Positions 19,183-29,221 are shown, numbered from the stretch's first letter. The stretch: DNA of 64,000 nt from an uncultured Caulobacteraceae bacterium (GCA_937138625.1 CAKZPF010000006.1:124001-188000); one strand, 5' to 3'. Program-made: numbers and translations. The notes: generated from the sequence alone by a model not told the origin.

Positions 19183-20769
19183 TTAGTGCCGAAAGACTCG
19201 CGTGCCGGTGAACACCATCGCAAGGCCCAGCTCATTGGCGGCGGCAATGACCTCTTCGTCGCGCATGGAGCCACCGGGTTGAATCACGGCGCTGACGCCC
19301 GCTTCGGCGGCTTGGATCAAACCATCGGCAAAGGGGAAAAAAGCGTCCGAGGCACACACCCCGCCCTTAGCCAGGCTTTCAGGCAGGCCCGCTTGTTCGG
19401 CGGCCTCTTGGGCGCGCAGGGCGGCGATGCGGGCGCTATCACGGCGGTTCATTTGCCCCGCGCCAATGCCTGCGGTCTGGCCATCCCGAGCATAAACAAT
19501 GGCATTGGATTTTACATGCTTGGCGATGGTGAAAGCAAAAATCAGGTCTTCGACCTCGGCATCAGTGGGGCGGCGGTCGGTCACGGTTTTCAGGTGCCGA
19601 GCCGTGATCTGGGCCGTGTCACGGGCCTGCACCAGCAAGCCGCCAGATACGGTTTTGACCATCAGGCCTGCATCCCGCGGATTGGGCATCGCCCCCGTCA
19701 ACAACAGGCGCAGGTTTTTCTTTTTGGCAAACACTGCCCGGGCATCGGCATCGGCGTCAGGCGCGATCACCACCTCGGTGAACACTTGGGTGATGGCGTC
19801 GGCCGTGGCCCCGTCCAGCGGGCGGTTGGCGGCCACAATGCCGCCAAAGGCCGACACCGGATCACATTGCAAGGCCTTTGCATAAGCATCCTCTAATGTT
19901 GCGCCTAAGGCCACACCGCAGGGGTTGGCATGTTTGATAATGGCAATGGCGGCGTGGTCTTTGGCATCAAACTCGCTGACCAGCTCAAAGGCCGCGTCGG
20001 TGTCATTGATGTTGTTGTAAGACAGCGCCTTGCCTTGCAGCTGTTCGGCAGTGGCCACACCAGGGCGGTTTGAGCCATCGGCATAAAAAGCGGCCTCTTG
20101 GTGAGGATTTTCGCCATAGCGCATGCTTTGTTTCAAACGCCCACCAAAGGTGCGATGACGGGGGGCAGGGTCTTCGAGGGTTTGGGCAAACCAGCCCGAG
20201 ATCGCGGCATCATAGGCGGCTGTCCGCCCATAGGCCCGTGCCGCCAGGCGCTGTCGCAAGGCGAAATCCGTGCCGCCATCGCTCTCAAGCGCTTTCAAAA
20301 CCTCCTCGAGGTCCTCGGCTTCGGTGCAAACACACACATAGGCATGATTTTTGGCCGCAGAGCGGATCATGGCGGGGCCGCCAATGTCGATGTTCTCGAT
20401 CACCGTGTCGGCATCCGCCCCACGGGCCACGGTTTCCTCGAATGGGTAGAGATTGATGTAAACAAGGTCGATGCCCGCGATCTCGTGAGCCGTCATACTG
20501 GCTTGGTGATCAGCATTGTCACGCACCGCCAGCAGCCCACCGTGCACCTTGGGATGCAGGGTTTTCACCCGACCGTCCATCATCTCGGGGAAGTCGGTGA
20601 CGTCCGAGATGTCTTTAACCGGAATGCCCGCATCCGCAATGGCGGCACGGGTGCCACCCGTTGAAATCAGCTCAACACCGGCCGTATCCAAACGGCGGGC
20701 CATGTCCACCAATCCGGTTTTATCGGAAACAGACAACAGGGCACGGGCAATGGGGTGACGATCGGTCAT
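19183..20769 (-). CDS. purH: Bifunctional AICAR transformylase / IMP cyclohydrolase
   Basis: 528 residues catalysing the last two steps of IMP synthesis. N-terminal cyclohydrolase (MGS-like) domain: [52 protein letters not shown]-terminal transformylase domain: [30 protein letters not shown], with [21 protein letters not shown] and [15 protein letters not shown] near the end. AAGGA sits 8 bp before ATG. In many alphaproteobacteria purH directly follows the heparinase gene; here a sugar dehydratase and a hairpin come between. Confidence 0.97.
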   Translation of the reverse strand: MTDRHPIARALLSVSDKTGLVDMARRLDTAGVELISTGGTRAAIADAGIPVKDISDVTDFPEMMDGRVKTLHPKVHGGLLAVRDNADHQASMTAHEIAGIDLVYINLYPFEETVARGADADTVIENIDIGGPAMIRSAAKNHAYVCVCTEAEDLEEVLKALESDGGTDFALRQRLAARAYGRTAAYDAAISGWFAQTLEDPAPRHRTFGGRLKQSMRYGENPHQEAAFYADGSNRPGVATAEQLQGKALSYNNINDTDAAFELVSEFDAKDHAAIAIIKHANPCGVALGATLEDAYAKALQCDPVSAFGGIVAANRPLDGATADAITQVFTEVVIAPDADADARAVFAKKKNLRLLLTGAMPNPRDAGLMVKTVSGGLLVQARDTAQITARHLKTVTDRRPTDAEVEDLIFAFTIAKHVKSNAIVYARDGQTAGIGAGQMNRRDSARIAALRAQEAAEQAGLPESLAKGGVCASDAFFPFADGLIQAAEAGVSAVIQPGGSMRDEEVIAAANELGLAMVFTGTRVFRH

Positions 20770-20810
20770 GACGGGGTCCTTCTAGGCGGCCTGCAAAGGG
20801 CATGAAAACA

Positions 20811-20834
20811 GGTGGGTGCGCTAGCACACCCACC
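20811..20834 (-). terminator. Hairpin terminator of the rpe-heparinase-dehydratase operon
   Basis: Arms GGTGGGTG and CACCCACC around an eight-base centre. Read on the minus strand the stem is followed by TGTTTTC. It separates the operon end (20876) from the purH start (20769), so purH probably has its own promoter. Confidence 0.55.
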
Positions 20835-20875
20835 CCCGCATCACAAGGGTTTAAGCGTCCGAGGAAGGGCTGATC

Positions 20876-22801
20876 TTAGGCCAAGGCCGGGGTGCGGGGG
20901 GCCGTCGCCACTTGGGCTGTCCGCTGGTATTCCGGGATCAAGGTTTGCAGTTGGCTAAAAATGGCCTGGGTGTCTCGCAACTCAGCCGCCTTGATCAGGC
21001 TCAGCACACGGTCTTCAAGGTCTCGCCACATCACGGTTTTGGGCACGACCCGCCACAGGCCCTCAACCTCGGTGTCATCGGGCACTTCCCCATCCAGGAA
21101 CAAAGACTCGTGGCGTTTTTCCCCTTCACGTAAGCCAGTGGTGACAATGGGGAAGGCCTCTTCATCCAAGCCCTTCAGGCGCAACAGACGCTTGGCCATG
21201 GTCAAAATCGACACTGGCTCACCCATGTCCAGCACATAAAGCCCCTTTGATAAGGTCGCGGCCTGCAGCACCAAACTGGCCGCCTCCCGCACCGTCATAA
21301 AATAACGCGTGGCCTCGGGATCCGTCAGGGTGATGGGGCCACCGGCATCGATTTGTCGCTCGAATAAAGGCACCACAGAGCCAGAAGATCCCAAAACATT
21401 GCCAAAACGCACCGCTGCCGTCTGTATCTCGGCATAGGCCCCAAAACTGGCCGTCATCAGTTCGCATAAGCGTTTGCTGGCCCCCATCACGCTGGTGGGC
21501 ATCACGGCCTTGTCGGTGGAAATCAGCACAAAATCTGCCCCAGCATGGCGGGCGGCCTTCAAGACCTCCAGCGTGCCTTTGACGTTGGTCAGGATGGTCT
21601 CGGCGGGGTGGGCCTCGGCAATGGGCACGTGCTTCAGGGCGGCGGCATGCAAGATCAGTTGGGGGGTGTGCATCTCGATCGTCGCCGTCAAGCCGCGACG
21701 GTCCCGCACATCCACCAGCGCTTGCACCAACGCACAATCGGGGTGTTGGGTCTTCAAACCCAAATGCACATCATAAAGGGCAAACTCCGATTGCTCGGCC
21801 AGGATCAGCGCCTCGGGCTGATGGGGCGCGATCAGCCGCGCAAGCTCGGAGCCAATGGCCCCGCCCGCCCCTGTGATCATCACCCGACGGCCGCGCACCA
21901 AACGCTCGATCCGCGGCAGGTCCGGGGTTCGCGCCGGACGGGTCAACAGCTCATCGGCACTCAGGGGGCTGATGCCCCGCCCATCGGCCTGGGCCTTCAA
22001 AAACTGAACACCCAAGGGACCACAATGCCGGATCACATCCCGAGCAAAGCCCTCATCCGCCAGGCCACCTTCGATAAAAACCACATGCACATCTTCGCGC
22101 AGGCTGTGAGCCTTGATCAAACGCTCAAGGGCCGGACCCACCCCCATCAGCGGCAAGTTGTGCAAGCGCCGTCCACCGTTGGGGTCATTGGGACAAACCA
22201 AGGCCAAGGGGCGCAAAGTGGGCCGCAGCGGTCCCTCGCGCCAGCCCCGGATAAAGCCATCGCAATGGGCCATGTCGCCGACCAATATGGTGGGCACGCC
22301 TGTGGTTTTGTTGGGCAGCAAACTGCGCCAATCTTTGCGGGCAATCATGCTCAGGCCTGCCCGTCCTGACCCCGCCAACAAAAAGCCCAAAACCGTAGCG
22401 ATCACTGGGGCCGTACGCGGATAATCCTCGAGGCGGGTGACCACAAACAGAACCGGCAACACCAACAGGTTCACCAGAACCACCGCCCGCAACAAACGCC
22501 ACAGGTCCCGATAGGTGGTGTAGCGCCACACCCCTTTGTGCAAGCGAAAAGCAGGCACCACCGCCGCCGCCAAAATCAGGGTGGCCAACAGCGCCGGACC
22601 CATTAGCCCCACAGGCATGACCTTGGCTTCGAACTGATAACGCACCACCAAGGCCGCCCACTGCCCCAGCACCAGGGCCAACACGTCATGGCCCCAAATC
22701 AACCAAGAGGCCCGACGCGCCGCCCAGCCCGCCTGAGAGGATGTATGAAATGGTGAAGAATTGTCCCTCATGGCCCCCGCCCGTTTTGCCTCAGACCTCA
22801 T
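20876..22801 (-). CDS. Membrane nucleotide-sugar dehydratase/epimerase (CapD / WbpM / FlaA1 family)
   Basis: 641 residues. The N-terminus has about four hydrophobic segments (residues about 30-135). A first Rossmann-like region follows, then the catalytic SDR domain beginning RRVMITGAGGAIGSELARLI. Catalytic-region motifs STDKAVMPTSVMGASKRLCE and VRFGNVLGSSGSVVPLF match WbpM/PglF-type UDP-GlcNAc 4,6-dehydratases. The likely job is making a 4-keto-6-deoxy amino sugar for surface glycans at the inner membrane. Its ATG overlaps the heparinase stop by 4 bp, implying translational coupling. Confidence 0.9.
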   Translation of the reverse strand: MRSEAKRAGAMRDNSSPFHTSSQAGWAARRASWLIWGHDVLALVLGQWAALVVRYQFEAKVMPVGLMGPALLATLILAAAVVPAFRLHKGVWRYTTYRDLWRLLRAVVLVNLLVLPVLFVVTRLEDYPRTAPVIATVLGFLLAGSGRAGLSMIARKDWRSLLPNKTTGVPTILVGDMAHCDGFIRGWREGPLRPTLRPLALVCPNDPNGGRRLHNLPLMGVGPALERLIKAHSLREDVHVVFIEGGLADEGFARDVIRHCGPLGVQFLKAQADGRGISPLSADELLTRPARTPDLPRIERLVRGRRVMITGAGGAIGSELARLIAPHQPEALILAEQSEFALYDVHLGLKTQHPDCALVQALVDVRDRRGLTATIEMHTPQLILHAAALKHVPIAEAHPAETILTNVKGTLEVLKAARHAGADFVLISTDKAVMPTSVMGASKRLCELMTASFGAYAEIQTAAVRFGNVLGSSGSVVPLFERQIDAGGPITLTDPEATRYFMTVREAASLVLQAATLSKGLYVLDMGEPVSILTMAKRLLRLKGLDEEAFPIVTTGLREGEKRHESLFLDGEVPDDTEVEGLWRVVPKTVMWRDLEDRVLSLIKAAELRDTQAIFSQLQTLIPEYQRTAQVATAPRTPALA

Positions 22802-24486
22802 GCCATGCCCGTGCCCAATTGCAAGGCCCAGCGCACACAGTTGTCAGGGTCCCCTGGTGGCGCACTGGCGCGCGCCTGATTGCGCAGCACGATCTGCTCG
22901 GTCTTTTGGGGTTTGCCATCTGCCCCGAAATAAATGGAGGGCTCGATGGCCACGTCCCGTGCATCGGCTCGGAAGCGCCAACCGGCCTCTTCGGCATCCA
23001 CCAACAAGACACTGCGCCCGTCACGGGCCATGGTGGCGGTCACGCTGGGATGCAAATGGAAACGAATGATCACCGGCACACTGCCACTGCTGCGGTCCCA
23101 CAAAATGGTGTCCTCGCCGCGCAAATCATCTCCCGTGGCCGCCATGTAAATCCGCCGGGCATGGGTGAACCCCAAGCGCTTTGAAAAGGCATCATGGGTG
23201 CCTTCAAGCCAGGTTTCCTGGCCGTCCTCCTCGCGGCGGATCAAGGGGTGGGGCGGGCCACCCACCAGACGCGCGCCCAAAACCCGACGCATCCAACCCA
23301 CACGCACCAGTTGGCCTTGGGATTGGTCATCAGGGGTCAGGGTGCTGTGGGCTGGGGTCAGGCGACTGACGTCTTCCCATTCCCCATCGCGCCCATGACC
23401 ACAATTCACGAAAATCCGCCGGGCTTTGTAACTATACTCAAAAGCCAAAGCGCTGGCATGGGCCTGCGTGGTATAAACCGGAGGCGGCACCTGCCCGCTG
23501 TCCAGCATCAAAATGCCGCCTGCTGCCATGGCGCGATGATATCCCGCATGGGGCGCCACACTGAAAACCGGCGTGTCTTGAACCTTGGCGGCTTGCAACA
23601 CCGTCCGCACCAAGGCCGGCGACTGGGCATTGCCACCCTGGAAGCCAAACAGTCCCCCATCACCCTGTTGGAAAAATCGCAAAGCGGGCGCGATGGAGGC
23701 CAAGGCACGGGCCTGGGCCTCGGACAGCTCAAGGCCCAAGATTGCCAGCTGTTCTTGTAAAACCAACAGCGCCTGCAGCACCTCCAACATGGTGGTGGGA
23801 TTGCGATCGAGGGTAAAACCATCGGGCAGAACAGTGGCTTTCAACTGGCGGTCCAGGCGATGCAAGGCTTTGCTCAGGCGCTTACCTGGCCCTTGCACCA
23901 CAGCGATGGCGATGGGCAACACCACATGGGCACGCAAAGCCTGCGGCCCTTTGAGGTCAGAAATGCTGTGGGTCAAGTGCCGTGTCTGCCGGGCAAAACT
24001 CAGCCGGGCTGTGGGGGTGGTCAGGGTCACATCCGCTGTGTCCAACCAGTTCATCAAACGGGTGGCAATCAGATGGGGCGCAAAGGCAAAGGTGTTCCAG
24101 GTGCCGAACTCGGTGATCCAGGCCTCGACCCAATCTTGCGCCAACTTGGCGCCATCATCCCCAACCACAATCAGGTCTTTTAGCCACGAAAAGCTGTGCA
24201 AGACCTCGGCAAACCCCCGTGACGGACAGGCGCGATCCCACGGCGTGCCCCCATCGGGCACGGGCAAGGTCTCGCCGCGCAGGGTGATTTTCCCGGCAAA
24301 TATGGCCTGGCCCGCTTGGGCATCCCGGGGTTTACGGATCCGTGGAGGTGCGATTTCGTTGGGGGAAATCGTGCTCAGCTGCATATGGTGAAGGGGCGTG
24401 CGTCGCCACTCGGCTTTCAGCGCCGCCCCCGTGGCCCGGCCAAGCCCGGCCAATAGCTGGAGCCCAAAAGATGGCTGCCCCCCCAC
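22798..24486 (-). CDS. Heparinase II/III family protein
   Basis: 562 residues. An alpha-helical toroid fills the first half (WDRACPSRGFAEVLHSFSWLKDL; NHLIATRLMNW-like helix; QGDGGLFGFQGGNAQSP). The C-terminal beta-rich heparinase II/III domain starts near YHRAMAAGGILMLDSG and contains the HASALAFEYS segment. Family members are polysaccharide lyases, but this chromosomal alphaproteobacterial type has no known substrate. No signal peptide is visible. It starts 4 bp after rpe and overlaps the dehydratase by 4 bp, so it may act on a polysaccharide made nearby. Confidence 0.88.
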   Translation of the reverse strand: MGGQPSFGLQLLAGLGRATGAALKAEWRRTPLHHMQLSTISPNEIAPPRIRKPRDAQAGQAIFAGKITLRGETLPVPDGGTPWDRACPSRGFAEVLHSFSWLKDLIVVGDDGAKLAQDWVEAWITEFGTWNTFAFAPHLIATRLMNWLDTADVTLTTPTARLSFARQTRHLTHSISDLKGPQALRAHVVLPIAIAVVQGPGKRLSKALHRLDRQLKATVLPDGFTLDRNPTTMLEVLQALLVLQEQLAILGLELSEAQARALASIAPALRFFQQGDGGLFGFQGGNAQSPALVRTVLQAAKVQDTPVFSVAPHAGYHRAMAAGGILMLDSGQVPPPVYTTQAHASALAFEYSYKARRIFVNCGHGRDGEWEDVSRLTPAHSTLTPDDQSQGQLVRVGWMRRVLGARLVGGPPHPLIRREEDGQETWLEGTHDAFSKRLGFTHARRIYMAATGDDLRGEDTILWDRSSGSVPVIIRFHLHPSVTATMARDGRSVLLVDAEEAGWRFRADARDVAIEPSIYFGADGKPQKTEQIVLRNQARASAPPGDPDNCVRWALQLGTGMA

Positions 24487-24490
24487 CTGC

Positions 24491-25150
24491 TTAGGCCCCC
24501 TTCAAAGCGGTGATGTTCTGGGCATAGGCCTCCGGCCCACCGCTGAACACGGCGGTGCCCGCCACGAGCGCGGTGGCCCCGGCCTGCACACACAACCGCG
24601 CGGTTTCAGAATTGACGCCGCCATCGACCTCGAGGATGGCGTCGGACCCCGCTTCATCCAACATGCGGCGCAGCGTGCGCATCTTATCAAGCTGCGAGGA
24701 CAAAAAGCTCTGGCCGCCAAAACCTGGGTTCACCGTCATCACCAACACCAGGTCAACCAAATCCAGCACAGGCGCAATGACCTCGGCCGACGTGCCCGGA
24801 TTCAAGGCCACGCCGGCCTTTTTGCCCAGGGCTCGGATGCTTTGAAGGCTGCGGTGCAGGTGGGGTCCGGCCTCGGGGTGGATGGTGATCAGATCGGCCC
24901 CGGCCTCGGCAAAGGCCTGAAGATAAGGGTCAGCCGGTGCAATCATCAGGTGCACGTCAAAGGGCTTTTGGCTGTGTGGACGCAAGGCTTTGACAACATT
25001 GGGACCAATGGTCAGATTGGGCACAAAGTGTCCATCCATCACATCAATATGCACCCAATCGGCACCCGCCGCATCAATGGCGCGGACCTCTTGTCCCAGC
25101 GCGGCAAAATCCGCAGACAAAATCGAGGGGGAAATGAGGGGAGATGACAT
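24491..25150 (-). CDS. rpe: Ribulose-phosphate 3-epimerase
   Basis: 219 residues from the ATG ([19 protein letters not shown]); a GTG two codons upstream is also possible, and GAAGGG could serve either. TIM-barrel enzyme interconverting ribulose-5-phosphate and xylulose-5-phosphate. Motifs: [42 protein letters not shown], with the metal-binding His/Asp residues intact. First gene of the operon rpe-heparinase-dehydratase. Confidence 0.96.
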   Translation of the reverse strand: MSSPLISPSILSADFAALGQEVRAIDAAGADWVHIDVMDGHFVPNLTIGPNVVKALRPHSQKPFDVHLMIAPADPYLQAFAEAGADLITIHPEAGPHLHRSLQSIRALGKKAGVALNPGTSAEVIAPVLDLVDLVLVMTVNPGFGGQSFLSSQLDKMRTLRRMLDEAGSDAILEVDGGVNSETARLCVQAGATALVAGTAVFSGGPEAYAQNITALKGA

Positions 25151-25227
25151 CTTCACGGGGCCCTTCTGCTTCTCTCTGCGATAGCAATCCCGCGACCAAA
25201 TGACAAGCCAACTCGCCCAACAGACAA

Positions 25228-25252
25228 CCCCGCTGACGCATGTCCAGCGGGG
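25228..25252 (-). terminator. Hairpin terminator after the glycine-zipper lipoprotein gene
   Basis: Arms CCCCGCTG and CAGCGGGG with a nine-base loop. On the minus strand it is followed by TTGTCTGTT, a moderate T-rich tail. It lies 28 bp past the lipoprotein stop and upstream of rpe. Confidence 0.6.
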
Positions 25253-25279
25253 TATATCGTGTTGAAACGCGATCTGGGT

Positions 25280-25759
25280 TTAGTAACGCATGGCCGAGGA
25301 CAGGGGCGTTACGCGGGGGCGCGAGCCATATTCCACCAGCACCGGTGTGCCGTTGGGAATGGCGATGTCATCACCTTGGACAACGTTGATCAGCTTGCCT
25401 GTGTCGCGCAGACGCACGGTATAAGCAAAGCCTGGGCGTTTGGTCAGACTTTTTTCAGCGGCGGCACCCGCCACACCACCGGCGGCACCGCCAATCACGG
25501 CACCTGTAATTTCAGCCTTGTCACCCTGTCCGATTTCTGAACCCAAGGCCGCACCGGCCACGGCCCCGACCACTGGGCCAATCCAGCTTTTTTGCCCTTC
25601 AATCATCACATTCCGAGAGGAAACCACCGTGCCCTCTTCGACGCGGGAGACTTCACCGACCGAACGAGATTCATACTGGTTGGCCCCCACACTGGATTGG
25701 CAAGCCGCCAGGGGGGCAATCAGTGCCAATGAGGCAATAACGGGAAGTAGGCGACGCAT
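25280..25759 (-). CDS. Glycine-zipper outer-membrane lipoprotein (SlyB/Pcp-like)
   Basis: 159 residues from the ATG preceded by AGGAG. The lipoprotein signal ends in APLAAC with lipidated Cys near residue 20. The middle holds a glycine-zipper pair (GPVVGAVAGAALGSEIGQG and AVIGGAAGGVAGAAAE), the 2TM glycine-zipper domain, followed by a short beta-rich tail (AYTVRLRDTGKLINVVQGDD). Family members help keep the outer membrane intact. Single-gene transcript between rsmB and rpe. Confidence 0.88.
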   Translation of the reverse strand: MRRLLPVIASLALIAPLAACQSSVGANQYESRSVGEVSRVEEGTVVSSRNVMIEGQKSWIGPVVGAVAGAALGSEIGQGDKAEITGAVIGGAAGGVAGAAAEKSLTKRPGFAYTVRLRDTGKLINVVQGDDIAIPNGTPVLVEYGSRPRVTPLSSAMRY

Positions 25760-25862
25760 GGGAAACTCCTTTGTTCCTGTTTTTTTATATGGTTTCAAAC
25801 CTCAGACCTCGTGTGTGACCTTTGCTTGACACAGATGGCCTGAACCCTGTCTGAACGTGTTT

Positions 25863-27113
25863 TCAGGATTTGAGAAGCGCCATAAAAAATCCATCCGTAT
25901 TGCCTTCGCCTGGCATCAAGCGCTGCCGCCCCTGGGGCCATGCAGAACTGCTGACGGCTTGCAAATGCCTGTGGCGTTTCAAAAGGGCGGTGATTTGCTC
26001 CTCGCCCTCTTCCGGCTCAAGGGAACAGGTGCAATAGAGCAACCGCCCACCAGGCGCGAGCCAGCCGACCGCTTGGTCCAAAAGTTCACTTTGCACCGTG
26101 AGCAACCGCGACAAATCCTTGGGCGTGCGCACCCAGGGCACGTCAGGCGACTTGCGCAATGTCCCCGTGGCCGTGCAGGGCGCATCCAACAGGATCGCCT
26201 CATAAGGTGCATCCGGCTGCCATTTGCGGGCATCGGCCGTAATGAGATTGGCCGCAAGGCCTGTGCGCTCGAGGTTCTGTCGCAAGCGCTCGAGACGTTT
26301 GGCACTGATGTCCAGGGCATCGACCACCGCGCCCTTGGCCGCCAACTGCAGGGTCTTGCCCCCAGGGGCCGCGCACAGATCCAAAACCCGCTCGCCTCGG
26401 CAGACGTCTAAGGCTTCGGCGGCCTGACGAGCACCTGTGTTTTGCACCCAAAAGGCACCATCCCCAAAACCGGGCAGGGTGGTGATGTCAGTGCCAGGGG
26501 CCACACTCAGCTCGCCATGGGCGTCTCGGGTCACAGCGGGATGGCCCAGAAGCTCTGGACAGGGGCGCTGAGGGTTCACCGTCAGGCCCGCTGGGGCGTC
26601 TTCCCTTGGCAGACGCGTCAGGGTGTGCGCGACCTCGGGGCCATACGCCTGATGCCAACGTTGCGCCAACCATGCGGGCACTTCAGGCGCATCGGGCAAG
26701 GCAAGGCCTTCGCGTTCAATGCGCCGCAAAACCGCGTTCACCAATTTGGCATAGGGCCGTGTGTTTTGGTCGGACTTGGCCAGATCCACCGTTTCCGACA
26801 CGGCCGCGTGGCTTGAGGTGCGCATCACACACAGTTGTGTCACCCCCAAACCCAAAACCAAACTGACCGCAGGCGGTGGCGCTTTGGGCACCAAGCTTTC
26901 CATCAGGGCCGTGACACTGCCCCAACGCCGCACAGCCTGATTGACCAACTGAAAAGCAAAAGCGCGCTCGCGGTCCGGCAAGCTTGACAACAGATCTTCG
27001 TGGCCATGATCCAGCGCCTGGCGTTTGTGCAACACGCGCGCCAGCATGTCATAGGCCACGCGGCGGCTGGCCTTGCCATCAGACGATGACCGAGAGGAGG
27101 CGGCAGTGGACAT
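25863..27113 (-). CDS. rsmB: 16S rRNA (cytosine-967-C5)-methyltransferase, RsmB/Sun
   Basis: 416 residues. The N-terminal NusB-like RNA-binding domain (about 20-150) is followed by a SAM methyltransferase domain: VLDLCAAPGGKTLQLAA (SAM site), DALDISAKRLERLRQN, LLDAPCTATGTLRKSPD with the releasing Cys, and LLYCTCSLEPEEGE with the catalytic Cys. Modifies C967 of 16S rRNA. The Ser-rich first 12 residues look disordered. rsmB beside DUF1674 and upstream of rpe is a common alphaproteobacterial arrangement. Confidence 0.95.
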   Translation of the reverse strand: MSTAASSRSSSDGKASRRVAYDMLARVLHKRQALDHGHEDLLSSLPDRERAFAFQLVNQAVRRWGSVTALMESLVPKAPPPAVSLVLGLGVTQLCVMRTSSHAAVSETVDLAKSDQNTRPYAKLVNAVLRRIEREGLALPDAPEVPAWLAQRWHQAYGPEVAHTLTRLPREDAPAGLTVNPQRPCPELLGHPAVTRDAHGELSVAPGTDITTLPGFGDGAFWVQNTGARQAAEALDVCRGERVLDLCAAPGGKTLQLAAKGAVVDALDISAKRLERLRQNLERTGLAANLITADARKWQPDAPYEAILLDAPCTATGTLRKSPDVPWVRTPKDLSRLLTVQSELLDQAVGWLAPGGRLLYCTCSLEPEEGEEQITALLKRHRHLQAVSSSAWPQGRQRLMPGEGNTDGFFMALLKS

Positions 27114-27306
27114 AAGAGATCCCTTGGCGTTTTGGTTGTGTGATGATCAGCGCTTATTTGTGATCATCCGCTCCTGGCGGCATAGCGGCTTTGGGGCAAA
27201 AGGCAAGTGCTCACCCGTTTCAGGGTCGTGAGGCTGTAAAATCGGTTTGCTTTTCAAATGGCCCATGGTCGTGGTAAACTTTGGGAAAAGACCACGGAGA
27301 TCGCAC

Positions 27307-27558
27307 ATGACAGACCCAAACCCCCCTGCCGATGTCGCCCCACCTGATGGCATGTCCTTTATGCCCAAACCCGAGGTCGAAGGTGCGGCCCCCGGCAAGC
27401 ACCTGGACGCACAAGCCAAACGCGCCCTTGCCGAGGCTGCCGCTCGGCGCACCCAAACCGCGCTTGAAGCCCGAGACGACGAAATCAATGGCCCCAGCGG
27501 GCCTGAGCCCACGCGCTACGGGGATTGGGAGCGCAAGGGCGTAGCCTATGACTTTTAA
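27307..27558 (+). CDS. DUF1674 protein, SDHAF4-like
   Basis: 83 residues with GGAG upstream of ATG. The C-terminal signature GPEPTRYGDWERKGVAYDF matches DUF1674, whose eukaryotic homologue (Sdh8/SDHAF4) helps assemble succinate dehydrogenase. The N-terminal half is Pro- and Ala-rich and probably disordered. Divergent from rsmB, with 193 bp between starts. Confidence 0.9.
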   Translation: MTDPNPPADVAPPDGMSFMPKPEVEGAAPGKHLDAQAKRALAEAAARRTQTALEARDDEINGPSGPEPTRYGDWERKGVAYDF

Positions 27559-27695
27559 TGCCCATACGGGGCACACGTTTGGGGCCAATAAAATTCACCT
27601 CAGACGCGTAATCACTGGACGATGGCCTTGGGATTTGTCTCAGTAACAGAGAACGACCACAATCCACCACACGGAAACCGTTGGAGCCTTTTTTG

Positions 27696-28313
27696 ATGAA
27701 ACCGCATTTGATGTTCACCGCGCTCGTCGCCGCCCTGACTTTGGGCCTGGGTGCCCACGCTTACGCCGATGGGCGCGCCTGTGCCACCGGGCACACCCAC
27801 TCCCAATCGATGAACCAGGCCTGTACCCCTCACAGTTGGCTGATGAAGGATGTCACGGGCAAAACCAACCCAAAACAGGATGCCGCCTTCCGCGAGGACC
27901 CCGACACCACACCTGCCACCGCCATGGTGGTTGAGCTGGAACAAAAACCCGCACCGGCCCACAAGGATGCGGCGATGCAACCGGCCGATCAACAGCTGGC
28001 CCTGCGCGGTGGGCCCCACGAACGCCCCTCCGCCAGCTTCACCCTGCCCCGCCAAGATGCGCCGGAAGTGCGCACCCTGGTGGCTGCCCATCATCCGGAC
28101 GAAGAGATCAAATTGGCCCATAGCTTTTTCACCGGTGCCCTGAACGGTGGTGTGGGCGAACACAGTTTTGCCTATGTCGGTGGCCGAGGCATTGTCGTCA
28201 TCAAGCGGGGTTCGTTCCGCTATTCAGCGGCTGCCCGCTCGCCCATTCCCATTGTTATTCGCAGTGGGGGCCATGGCGGGGGTCACGGTGGTGGTTGCGG
28301 CGGCTGTCACTGA
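27696..28313 (+). CDS. Secreted His/Gly/Cys-rich protein of unknown function
   Basis: 205 residues from the ATG 9 bp after GGAG. Signal peptide: MKPHLMFTALVAALTLGLG, cleaved near AYA-DG. The mature part is Pro/Ala-rich and His-rich, with Cys at about 29 and 43. The C-terminus (SGGHGGGHGGGCGGCH) combines Gly, His and a CGGC pair, like metal-binding tails. A short hydrophobic beta region (GRGIVVIKRG, SPIPIVIRSGG) precedes it. I do not recognise the family. Convergent with pyrF, no operon partners. Confidence 0.7.
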   Translation: MKPHLMFTALVAALTLGLGAHAYADGRACATGHTHSQSMNQACTPHSWLMKDVTGKTNPKQDAAFREDPDTTPATAMVVELEQKPAPAHKDAAMQPADQQLALRGGPHERPSASFTLPRQDAPEVRTLVAAHHPDEEIKLAHSFFTGALNGGVGEHSFAYVGGRGIVVIKRGSFRYSAAARSPIPIVIRSGGHGGGHGGGCGGCH

Positions 28314-28338
28314 TTTAGCACACTCTTAAATACAGGTC

Positions 28339-29067
28339 TTAGATCACCGAGGTTTGCTGTTGGCAGGCCTCGGTGATTTCATTTTGGATGGCCTGGGCCG
28401 CCGCCTTGGGCTCGGGGCTTGCGGAAATCGGCCGGCCAATCACCAGATAATCAGCACCATTGTGGATGGCTTCGGCTGGCGTCATGGCGCGCTTTTGGTC
28501 CCCTTTGGCGCTGCCCGTGGGGCGAATCCCCGGTGTGACCAACATCAAACGATCAGCAAAGCGCGTGCGTAACATCGGCGTTTCCTGGGGACTGGAGACC
28601 ACACCGGCAATGCCCGCCGCAATGGCCTGTTCGGCCCGGGCCAGCACCAAGTCTTCGGCGCTTTGATTGTGACCAAGCGCTTGCAAATCTTCCGCACCCA
28701 AGCTTGTCAACACCGTAACGCCCAACACGCGTGTGGCCGTATCGGCAACCCCCTGGGCCGCCGCCGTCATCACCTGGGGGGTGGCGTGCACCGTCAACAG
28801 GTCTGCATCCAAAGCCGCGATGTTGCGGGCGGCTTTTTCTACGGTGGCGGGGATGTCATGCAGCTTCCAATCCAAAAACACTTTATGGCCTTGATCTTTC
28901 AGGCGGCGGGCCAGGTCCATGCCGCCCACAGACAACAGCTGCAGCCCGATTTTGTAAAAGTGGACGGTGCCCTCTAGCCGGTTCACCAGATCTTCTGCCT
29001 CGGCGATGGTGGGCAAATCCAGGGCCAAGATCAAACGCTCAGCAGGGGTGAGGGCAGGTAGGGTCAT
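28339..29067 (-). CDS. pyrF: Orotidine 5'-phosphate decarboxylase
   Basis: 242 residues. Final step of UMP synthesis. TIM-barrel motifs: LILALDLPT, the catalytic FLDWKLHDIPATVEKA (DxKxxDI type), VTVLTSLG, VTPGIRPTGSAKGDQKRAMTP and DYLVIGRPIS. Slightly long for the family because of a short C-terminal tail. GAGG lies 6 bp before the ATG. Confidence 0.96.
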   Translation of the reverse strand: MTLPALTPAERLILALDLPTIAEAEDLVNRLEGTVHFYKIGLQLLSVGGMDLARRLKDQGHKVFLDWKLHDIPATVEKAARNIAALDADLLTVHATPQVMTAAAQGVADTATRVLGVTVLTSLGAEDLQALGHNQSAEDLVLARAEQAIAAGIAGVVSSPQETPMLRTRFADRLMLVTPGIRPTGSAKGDQKRAMTPAEAIHNGADYLVIGRPISASPEPKAAAQAIQNEITEACQQQTSVI

Positions 29068-29221
29068 GGGGGCCTCGGGGGATATTCAACAGGAAAACAG
29101 TTAGGATGTGGCCTCAAAATGCGGATTTGCCCCCCGCTTGGCAAGCGCAAACCCTGATCGCCCCGTGCCCGCTTGGTCTTTTTCATTGTCGCTTTTGGCA
29201 AAGCCCGCTAGACAGCCCGCT

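Noticed and set aside
27147..27266. 39-codon minus-strand frame upstream of rsmB (MGHLKSKPILQPHDPETG...)
   Set aside because: No ribosome site, no recognised family, and it partly lies in the divergent promoter region; kept as a possibility only.
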